From Rhodoferax sp. (GTDB lineage: Bacteria > Pseudomonadota > Gammaproteobacteria > Burkholderiales > Burkholderiaceae_C), in assembly GCA_021737905.1 (NCBI GenBank), contig JAIPDA010000116.1:1-7335 (forward strand): a stretch of 7,335 bases of DNA. Direction: 5' to 3'. Position 1 is the stretch's first letter, and each line of letters begins with the position of its first letter. Under the pieces are notes generated by a model. It was not told the origin of the DNA and made no database searches. It saw only the letters and a list, made by a program, of their open reading frames with translations. Below, in pieces: positions 1 to 4,523 of this stretch. The position numbers were made by a program, and so were the translations under genes.

Positions 1-188
1 CCATGACGCGCTCGCTCGGCGAACAGCGCAGTCCTAAAGACGAGCAGCCCGAGGTGTTTCGCTGGACCGACACCGGCGGCTCCTATGTAGACTGCACTTT
101 TGCCGGCGGCAAGCTGGTCGGGCATCAACTCACACGGCCCGCACAAGAAACTCAAGCCCCCGCACACCAGACACCGCCAACCCCTTAA
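1..188 (+). CDS. C-terminal end of a small unrecognised protein (5' partial)
   Basis: An open frame enters from the left edge and stops at TAA 186-188. An ATG at 3-5 exists, but the frame is open upstream of it and there is no room to see a ribosome binding site, so this is more likely an internal Met of a longer protein. The visible residues include FRWTDTGGSYVDCTF and AGGKLVGHQL, a short aromatic/glycine pattern like the closing beta-hairpin of small BamE/SmpA-like lipoproteins. That resemblance is weak and I assign no function. The last 15 or so residues are rich in Pro, Gln and Thr, as in a disordered tail. The gene is co-directional with ilvE, with a gap of 76 bases. It could also be a spurious frame, but the W/Y/G-rich composition looks like real protein. 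Confidence 0.5.
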   Translation, partial: MTRSLGEQRSPKDEQPEVFRWTDTGGSYVDCTFAGGKLVGHQLTRPAQETQAPAHQTPPTP

Positions 189-191
189 AAT
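186..191 (+). promoter_or_regulatory. Possible -10 box for ilvE (weak)
   Basis: TAAAAT at 186-191 matches the sigma70 -10 consensus at five of six positions and sits in the 76-base gap before ilvE. I see no good -35 hexamer 16-18 bases upstream. It would give an untranslated leader of about 67 bases. No leader peptide rich in Leu, Ile or Val and no attenuator hairpin is visible in that leader. This is only a candidate. Confidence 0.25.
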
Positions 192-264
192 CCTATTTTC
201 AAGATTGGCGGCAAGGTGCGGCTGGTCAATTCATGACTTCAACAGAGACAACAAGGATCAGACC

Positions 265-1203
265 ATGTCCACAGTAGCCCCCTCCATGGAAGACCGCGAC
301 GGCAAAATCTGGATGGACGGCCAGATGGTCGAATGGCGTGACGCCAAGATCCACGTGCTGACCCACACCCTGCACTACGGCTGCGGCGCTTTTGAAGGCG
401 TGCGCGCTTACAAGACACCGCAGGGCACGGCGATCTTCCGCCTGGAAGAGCACACCGAGCGCCTGTTCAACAGCGCCAAGATTCTGCGCATGAAGATTCC
501 CTTCACGCCGCAAGAAGTGATGGACGCGCAGCGCGCCGTGGTGCGCGAGAACAAGCTCGAAAGCGGCTACATCCGCCCGCTCACCTGGATCGGCTCTGAA
601 AAGCTGGGCGTCAGCCCCAAGGGCAACAAGATTCACCTGATGGTCGCCGCCTGGACCTGGGGCGCCTACCTGGGCGAAGACGGCATGAAGCGCGGCATCC
701 GCGTCAAGACCTCGAGCTTCACGCGCCATCACGTCAACATCACCATGATTCACGCCAAGGCCGTGAGCAATTACACCAACTCGATTCTGGCCAACATGGA
801 AGCCACCGACGAGGGTTACGACGAAGCCCTGCTGCTCGACCCGCAAGGCTTTGCCTCTGAAGGCGCCGGCGAGAACCTGTTCATCGTGCGCAAAGGGGTG
901 GTCTACACGCCCGACTCCAGCGCCGGCGCACTCAACGGCATCACGCGCAACACGATTTTTTCGATCTGCAAGGACCTCGGTATTGAGCTGAAAGAAAAAG
1001 CCATCACCCGCGACGAGATCTACATCGCCGACGAAGCCTTTTTCTCCGGCACGGCGGCTGAAGTCACGCCCATCCGCGAACTCGACCGCATTGAGATCGG
1101 CAGCGGCTCGCGCGGCCCGATCACCGAGAAAATTCAGGCGGCGTTCTTTGACATCGTCAATGGTCGCAACCCGAAATATGCCGGCTGGCTGACCCGGGTT
1201 TGA
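265..1203 (+). CDS. ilvE: Branched-chain amino acid aminotransferase
   Basis: This is a PLP-dependent fold-type IV transaminase of 312 residues. It interconverts Leu, Ile and Val with their 2-oxo acids using glutamate/2-oxoglutarate, the last step of branched-chain amino acid synthesis, in the cytoplasm. Visible landmarks are the N-terminal KIWMDGQMVEW and LHYGCGAFEGVRAY (about 37-49), the PLP-binding lysine in HAKAVSNYTNS (K165, aligned with K159 of E. coli IlvE), SEGAGENLF (198-206), GITRNT (225-230) and SGTAAEVTP (261-269). Length is normal for the family. The ATG at 265 is preceded by AAGGA (253-257) with 7-base spacing. The frame is open further upstream to a GTG at 100, but that part overlaps the preceding gene and lacks family similarity, so it is excluded. 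The next gene begins 2 bases after the stop, so the two are probably co-transcribed. Confidence 0.97.
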   Translation: MSTVAPSMEDRDGKIWMDGQMVEWRDAKIHVLTHTLHYGCGAFEGVRAYKTPQGTAIFRLEEHTERLFNSAKILRMKIPFTPQEVMDAQRAVVRENKLESGYIRPLTWIGSEKLGVSPKGNKIHLMVAAWTWGAYLGEDGMKRGIRVKTSSFTRHHVNITMIHAKAVSNYTNSILANMEATDEGYDEALLLDPQGFASEGAGENLFIVRKGVVYTPDSSAGALNGITRNTIFSICKDLGIELKEKAITRDEIYIADEAFFSGTAAEVTPIRELDRIEIGSGSRGPITEKIQAAFFDIVNGRNPKYAGWLTRV

Positions 1204-1205
1204 GC

Positions 1206-1421
1206 ATGAGCAAGCCACCCAAAACCAACGCCGTGGTTGAACTTCGCGCCAGCGAACTCAACAGCCAGGGCGGCGTCTTTTGCCCCAACCCCAACATGAA
1301 TCTGCAAAGCAGTCATCCCAGGGTTTATTTGGGGCTGGCCGAGAGCGGCCAGGCGCGCTGCCCATATTGCAGCACCCTGTACAAGCTCAAAGACGGCGAG
1401 CACTTCAGCGCCCACCACTGA
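1206..1421 (+). CDS. Small CHCC zinc-finger protein (zf-CHCC, NDUFS6-like)
   Basis: This 71-residue protein has one recognisable domain. C26, H37, C52 and C55 (VFCPNP, SSHPRVYL, RCPYCSTLY) give the C-x10-H-x14-C-x2-C zinc ligand pattern of the zf-CHCC family, the fold shared with the mitochondrial complex I accessory subunit NDUFS6. The role of bacterial members is not established; zinc binding is inferred from the ligand pattern. I chose ATG 1206, 2 bases after the ilvE stop. A TTG at 1200 in the same frame would overlap ilvE, and neither start has a strong Shine-Dalgarno sequence, which suggests translation coupled to ilvE. As I recall, many Burkholderiales keep this gene right after ilvE, often followed by an LPS heptosyltransferase gene that is absent here. 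Some databases may call it a hypothetical protein. Confidence 0.88.
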   Translation: MSKPPKTNAVVELRASELNSQGGVFCPNPNMNLQSSHPRVYLGLAESGQARCPYCSTLYKLKDGEHFSAHH

Positions 1422-1451
1422 AATCCTCCCGGCGTGGCTGCCGTCAAGCAC

Positions 1452-1480
1452 TCGACAAGCAGTGCGATCAATCGTATGAT
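1452..1480 (+). promoter_or_regulatory. Sigma70-type promoter of the toxin-antitoxin operon
   Basis: TCGACA (1452-1457) and TATGAT (1475-1480) each match the -35 and -10 consensus at five of six positions and are separated by exactly 17 bases. Transcription would start near 1487, leaving a leader of about 28 bases before the antitoxin ATG at 1516. The leader contains AGGAG at 1505-1509. The promoter makes the toxin-antitoxin pair independent of ilvE. Confidence 0.65.
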
Positions 1481-1490
1481 TCAGAGTATC
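1470..1490. promoter_or_regulatory. Candidate autoregulatory operator overlapping the -10 box
   Basis: Two short overlapping dyads cover the -10 region: AATC-GTAT-GATT (1470-1481) and the imperfect GATTC-AGA-GTATC (1478-1490). Phd/YefM antitoxins, alone or with their toxin, bind short palindromes at their own promoters to repress the operon. The position fits that role, but the arms are only 4-5 bases, so chance occurrence is possible. Confidence 0.35.
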
Positions 1491-1515
1491 TTTGACCATG
1501 CGCCAGGAGCCCGGC

Positions 1516-1770
1516 ATGTCCCACATCAGCGCCAACGACCTCAAAACCAAGGGCATCTCTGCCATTGAATTGGCCTTGAGCACCGCACCGGAGGCGATTG
1601 TCTCGGTGCGCGGCAAAGACAAGTTTGTGGTGATGGGCATGGCGCAGTACCACTACCTGCGTGAATGCGAACTGGACGCCGCGCTGGCCCAGACCCGCGC
1701 TGAACTGGCTGCAGGCCGTTCGGTGCAGGAGTCACCCGAGGCCCACATGGCACGGCTGGACGCCATGTGA
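1516..1770 (+). CDS. Phd/YefM-like antitoxin of a type II toxin-antitoxin pair
   Basis: This 84-residue protein resembles the Phd/YefM antitoxin family. The N-terminal part (about 3-48) reads ISANDLKTKGISAIELAL, then a strand pair with AIVSVRGKDKFVVMGMAQYHYLR, the usual pattern of a dimeric DNA-binding fold in which a short strand carries the K/R-rich turn. The C-terminal part (about 49-84, ELDAALAQTRAELAAGRS and beyond) is a charged Ala/Glu-rich helix and tail, the region that normally wraps round and blocks the toxin. Starts at TTG 1492 and ATG 1498 are in frame, but ATG 1516 has AGGAG (1505-1509) at 6-base spacing and is preferred. Its TGA overlaps the ATG of the next gene by one base, giving coupled translation with the antitoxin made first. 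Expected roles are toxin neutralisation and autorepression, inferred from the family. A standalone Phd-type regulator is unlikely given the toxin next door. Confidence 0.85.
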   Translation: MSHISANDLKTKGISAIELALSTAPEAIVSVRGKDKFVVMGMAQYHYLRECELDAALAQTRAELAAGRSVQESPEAHMARLDAM

Positions 1771-2057
1771 TGCCACCAGCGCGACCCTTTGCGCTGGTCT
1801 TCACCGAGCAATACAACCGACGGGCAGCGCGCTTCCTCAAGCGCCACCCGGACCTGCGCCAGCAATACCTCAAGACCCTGCAAGTGCTGCAAGCCAATCC
1901 GGCTCATCCATCGCTGCGTTTGCACCCGCTGCGTGGCAAACTGGAAGCCCTGTATTCGGTGTCGATCAACCTGTCGTACCGCATCACTTTAGAGTTGCTG
2001 ATTCAAGACGGAAAAATTATTCCGGTGAATGTCGGTGACCATGATGCGGTGTACTGA
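1770..2057 (+). CDS. RelE/ParE-superfamily toxin
   Basis: This 95-residue basic protein has the RelE/ParE layout. Helices at about 11-44 (FTEQYNRRAARFLKRHPDLRQQYLKTLQVLQ) are rich in Arg and Lys. They are followed by SLRLHPLRGKLEALYSVSINLSYRI and a closing strand pair ending in VNVGDHDAVY. The terminal H91 and Y95 occupy positions similar to the catalytic His and aromatic residue near the end of YafQ-type ribosome-dependent mRNA interferases, and R71 lies in the conserved S-Y-R-I strand. The Asp-Trp pair typical of YafQ is not seen, so I do not assign a subfamily; mRNA cleavage at the ribosome is likely but a ParE-like gyrase target is not excluded. A GTG at 1767 is directly upstream in frame and could be used instead of ATG 1770. 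No frameshift or truncation is visible. Confidence 0.85.
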   Translation: MPPARPFALVFTEQYNRRAARFLKRHPDLRQQYLKTLQVLQANPAHPSLRLHPLRGKLEALYSVSINLSYRITLELLIQDGKIIPVNVGDHDAVY

Positions 2058-2117
2058 TTGGCTTCAAAGCACACATGAGCTTTTGCGCAAAGGGGCGCGG
2101 CTGTTAAGCCTGCTACT

Positions 2118-3491
2118 TCAGCGCCCAGCGGGCGGGGCGGCGTGCCGCGAAGCCAGCCACACCAGCAGCAGCACCGGCACGCCCAGCAGGGCTGTGCCTA
2201 TAAAGAAGGTCGGGTAATCGTACGCGTCGACAAAAGCGCCTGAGTAGCCGGCCAGAAACTTGGGCAGCAGCAGCATCATGGAGCTGAACAGCGCGTACTG
2301 GGTGGCAGAGTAGTTCACGTTCGTCAGGCCCGACAGATAGGCGATGAAGGCCGCCGAGGCAATGCCGCTGGCCAGGTTGTCGGCCGAGATCACCCACACC
2401 AAAGCCGTCAGGTCGTGGCCGCGTGTGCCCAGCCAGGCAAACAGCAGGTTGCTGGCGGCGCTGAGCGCGGCGCCCAGCATCAGCACCCGCATCACGCCCA
2501 GCCGCATGGCCAGCGCACCACCCACAAAAGCCCCCACCAGCGTCATGATCACGCCGTAGATTTTGGTGACGGCCGCCACCTCGTCCTTGGTGAAGCCCAT
2601 GTCCACGTAAAACGGATTGGCCATGATGCCCATCACCACGTCGCTGATGCGGTAGACCGCGATCAACATCAGGATCAGCACGGCCTGGCGGCCGTAGCGC
2701 CGCAGAAAATCGGCAAAGGGCTCGATCAACGCACCCTGCAGCCATTCGGCGGCGTTGTGCGCACGCGGCATCTCAACAGCCTTCGGCTCGGGTGAAAACA
2801 GCACCGTCACCATGCCCAGCAGCATCGACGCGGCCATCACCAGGTAAGCGGCTTGCCAAGCGCCGTGCTGGTAGCTGGCCGCGCCCAGCGCGGGCGTGAC
2901 TTCGGCTCGGGCCGCAATCCACAGCACGCCGGCGCCGGCCCAGATCATGGCGATGCGGTAGCCCGTCTGGTAAGAAGCGGCCAGCGCGGCCTGGCGCTGC
3001 GTGTCGGCCGACTCAATACGAAAAGCGTCCAGCGCAATGTCTTGCGTGGCCGAGCCCACAGCCACTGCCAGCGCGCACCAGACCATGGGCAGCAGCGCCT
3101 GCTGCGGGTCGGTCAGCGCCATGCCGACCAGCGCCGCCATGATGACGCACTGTGACAGCAGCAGCCAGCTGCGACGCCGGCCCAGCCAGCGCGTGAGCAA
3201 GGGAATCGGCAAGCGGTCTACCAGCGGCGCCCAGACCCACTTGAAGCCGTAGGCCAGACCGACCCAGCTCAGGTAACCAATCGTGGTGCGGTTGATGCCG
3301 GCTTCACGCAGCCAAAAACTCAGCGTGCCAAACACCAGCAGCAGTGGCAGGCCGGCCGAAAAACCCAGCAGCAGCATGCGCAGCGTGGCGGCTTCAAGGT
3401 ACACGCGCAGGGTCTGGCCCCAGCTCGGGGGCGTGGGCTCTGCCGGGGCAATGCCGGGGGTGGCGACGGGTTGGCTGACAGGTGGGACCAT
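2118..3491 (-). CDS. ampG: AmpG-type muropeptide permease (MFS)
   Basis: This 457-residue major facilitator protein has the hallmarks of AmpG, the inner-membrane permease that imports GlcNAc-anhydromuropeptides released during cell-wall turnover for recycling. A Pro-rich cytoplasmic start (1-24) leads into LLLGFSAGLPLLLVFG (about 40-55), then GYLSWVGLAYGFKWVWAPLVDR (72-93), the loop LGRRRSWLL (103-111), TQDIALDAFRIE (149-160), GYRIAMIW (177-184), NPFYVDMGFTKDEVA (292-306) and ATQYALFSSM (396-405). About 12 or more hydrophobic segments are visible. It is a little shorter than E. coli AmpG (491 residues). ATG at 3491 has no Shine-Dalgarno sequence; a GTG at residue 30 is the only other early start and leaves less of the amino end. 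The gene is convergent with the toxin gene and divergent from the M48 protease gene. No ampC or ampR is in the window, so a link to beta-lactamase induction cannot be claimed. Confidence 0.92.
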   Translation of the reverse strand: MVPPVSQPVATPGIAPAEPTPPSWGQTLRVYLEAATLRMLLLGFSAGLPLLLVFGTLSFWLREAGINRTTIGYLSWVGLAYGFKWVWAPLVDRLPIPLLTRWLGRRRSWLLLSQCVIMAALVGMALTDPQQALLPMVWCALAVAVGSATQDIALDAFRIESADTQRQAALAASYQTGYRIAMIWAGAGVLWIAARAEVTPALGAASYQHGAWQAAYLVMAASMLLGMVTVLFSPEPKAVEMPRAHNAAEWLQGALIEPFADFLRRYGRQAVLILMLIAVYRISDVVMGIMANPFYVDMGFTKDEVAAVTKIYGVIMTLVGAFVGGALAMRLGVMRVLMLGAALSAASNLLFAWLGTRGHDLTALVWVISADNLASGIASAAFIAYLSGLTNVNYSATQYALFSSMMLLLPKFLAGYSGAFVDAYDYPTFFIGTALLGVPVLLLVWLASRHAAPPAGR

Positions 3492-3503
3492 AAGGGGAAT
3501 AAT
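3475..3503 (+). promoter_or_regulatory. Sigma70-type promoter for the M48 protease gene
   Basis: CTGACA (3475-3480) and AATAAT (3498-3503) each match the consensus at five of six positions, with 17-base spacing. Transcription would begin near 3510, leaving a 19-base or 34-base leader to the two possible ATGs. The -35 box lies within the first codons of the divergent ampG gene, so the two genes share a very tight control region. No equally good promoter was found for ampG itself. Confidence 0.5.
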
Positions 3504-3543
3504 ACGCGCTGGCTTATCTCCAGCCTACATGAAGACGCATCCC

Positions 3544-4359
3544 ATGACTGCCCTTGAACGCTGTGCCACTGCCCTGTTGACCGCTGCCTTGCTGCTGCCT
3601 GGCGCAGCGCTGGCGCAGCGTGAGGGTGTTGATGTGGGAGCCAACTCCGGCTTTGCTTCTTTGGTGCCGGCCAAGGAGATTGAGCTCTCTGCGGCCAAGC
3701 AATACAAAACCCTGTTGGCCGAAGCGGCCAGCAAAAACGCACTGGCGCCGCCCGAGCACCCCCAGCTGCAGCGTTTGCGGCGCATTGCAGACCAGCTGAT
3801 CCCCTTTGCCAATGAGTGGAACCCGCGCGCCAAATCCTGGCAATGGGAGGTCAACTTGATTGGCAGCAAACAGATCAATGCTTTTTGCATGCCGGGCGGC
3901 AAGATTGTTTTTTACACCGGCATCATCGAGCAGCTCAAGCTGACCGACGACGAGGTCGCGCAAATCATGGGCCACGAAATTGCGCATGCCTTGCGCGAGC
4001 ATGCGCGTGAGCGCATGGGCAAAAGCACCGCCACCAGCATTGGCGCGGGCGTGGTGTCGCAATTGCTCGGGCTGGGCGATCTGGGGCGCACCGTCACCAA
4101 CTACGGCGTGCAACTGCTGAACCTGACCTTCAGCCGGTCAGATGAGTCCGAGGCCGATCTGGTCGGGCTGGAGCTGGCAGCGCGGGCCGGCTACGACCCG
4201 CAGGCCGGCGTCACCTTGTGGCAAAAAATGTCGGCCAGCAGCAAAGGTGCACCGCCGCAATGGCTGAGCACGCACCCGGCGGGCAACACGCGCATCACGG
4301 ACATCGAGCGCAATCTGCCGCGCGTCATGCCGCTCTACGAGCGGGCGCGCAAAGGCTGA
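3544..4359 (+). CDS. Exported M48-family zinc metalloprotease
   Basis: From ATG 3544 the protein has 271 residues. A signal peptide (about 1-24, ending GAALA-Q, no lipobox) should deliver it to the periplasm. The M48 catalytic domain shows HEIAH (H144, E145, H148), with E201 and D205 in SRSDESEADLVGLE forming the downstream ExxxD motif that supplies the third zinc ligand. MPGGKIVFYTGIIEQL (about 116-131) precedes the active site, and a C-terminal STHPAGNTRITDIE (242-255) is typical of LoiP/YggG- and BepA-like proteases. It lacks the TPR repeats of BepA, so it is closer to LoiP in size. The role is inferred as envelope protein quality control. ATG 3529, in frame 15 bases earlier, is the alternative; 3544 is favoured because GAAGA (3531-3535) lies 8 bases before it, but the evidence is thin. 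Confidence 0.9.
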   Translation: MTALERCATALLTAALLLPGAALAQREGVDVGANSGFASLVPAKEIELSAAKQYKTLLAEAASKNALAPPEHPQLQRLRRIADQLIPFANEWNPRAKSWQWEVNLIGSKQINAFCMPGGKIVFYTGIIEQLKLTDDEVAQIMGHEIAHALREHARERMGKSTATSIGAGVVSQLLGLGDLGRTVTNYGVQLLNLTFSRSDESEADLVGLELAARAGYDPQAGVTLWQKMSASSKGAPPQWLSTHPAGNTRITDIERNLPRVMPLYERARKG

Positions 4360-4370
4360 CACTGGCCAAG

Positions 4371-4388
4371 GGCGCCACTTCAGGCGCC
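4371..4388. promoter_or_regulatory. GC-rich dyad, possible upstream activator site (or weak terminator)
   Basis: GGCGCC-ACTTCA-GGCGCC forms a perfect 6-base-arm inverted repeat 11 bases after the M48 stop. Relative to the predicted sigma54 start at 4498 it lies at -127 to -110, the usual range for enhancer-protein sites. The inner arms GCGCC/GGCGC resemble NtrC half-sites (GCACC/GGTGC), but the spacer is 6 instead of 5 bases and one base per arm differs. As RNA it could be a short hairpin ending the M48 transcript, but no T-run follows. I cannot decide between the two from sequence. Confidence 0.35.
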
Positions 4389-4470
4389 GCATAGAAACCG
4401 CGTACGCCAGCTGCGACAAAGCGTCAGTCGCCCCAACCCTGAAGCGAACACCCAAAGCACCCGCAGGCGC

Positions 4471-4487
4471 TTGGCACAGCACTTGCA
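4471..4487 (+). promoter_or_regulatory. Sigma54 (RpoN) -24/-12 promoter of the allophanate hydrolase gene
   Basis: TTGGCAC (4471-4477), five bases, then TTGCA (4483-4487) agrees with the sigma54 consensus TTGGCAC-N5-TTGCW at every defined position. The invariant GG (4473-4474) and GC (4485-4486) are 10 bases apart, as required. The predicted start is about 4498, some 26 bases before the GTG start at 4524. Sigma54 promoters need an enhancer-binding protein; for an ammonia-releasing enzyme NtrC is the natural candidate, which is inference. No comparable sigma70 promoter is evident in 4360-4523, and no guanidine-I riboswitch motif was recognised there. Confidence 0.8.
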
Positions 4488-4493
4488 AGACAT

Positions 4494-4505
4494 CTTGTAC
4501 ACAAG
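4494..4505. promoter_or_regulatory. Palindrome over the predicted transcription start, candidate repressor operator
   Basis: CTTGT-AC-ACAAG is an inverted repeat with 5-base arms and a 2-base centre, lying across the predicted +1 of the sigma54 promoter. The TTGT-NN-ACAA form is like operators of FadR-type (FCD) GntR regulators. A repressor bound here could block the start. No regulator gene is in the window, so the protein is unknown. Confidence 0.4.
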
Positions 4506-4523
4506 TATGGATGCTTCAAATTG

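Noticed and set aside
226..1218. 330-residue open frame on the minus strand opposite ilvE
   Set aside because: It is a high-GC shadow of ilvE with no recognisable family; the plus-strand frame carries all the transaminase motifs.
2058..2117. Possible terminators between the toxin gene and ampG: the AAAGC/GCTTT stem at 2066-2083, the palindrome TTTGCGCAAA at 2082-2091 and GGCT-GTTA-AGCC at 2099-2110
   Set aside because: All stems are 4-5 base pairs and none is followed by a run of T on either strand, so I cannot call a terminator for these convergent genes.
2160..2175. Runs of CAGCAG-type triplets in this region and elsewhere in ampG
   Set aside because: They encode Leu-rich membrane segments read from the other strand and are not a tandem repeat locus.
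2415..2795. Plus-strand frames opposite ampG (126 residues and others)
   Set aside because: They are His/Gln/Arg-rich shadows of a membrane-protein gene; no ribosome binding site or family resemblance.
4360..4523. Guanidine-I (ykkC) or other riboswitch before the allophanate hydrolase gene
   Set aside because: None of the conserved ykkC blocks were recognised, and the predicted leader after the sigma54 start is only about 26 bases, too short for a riboswitch.
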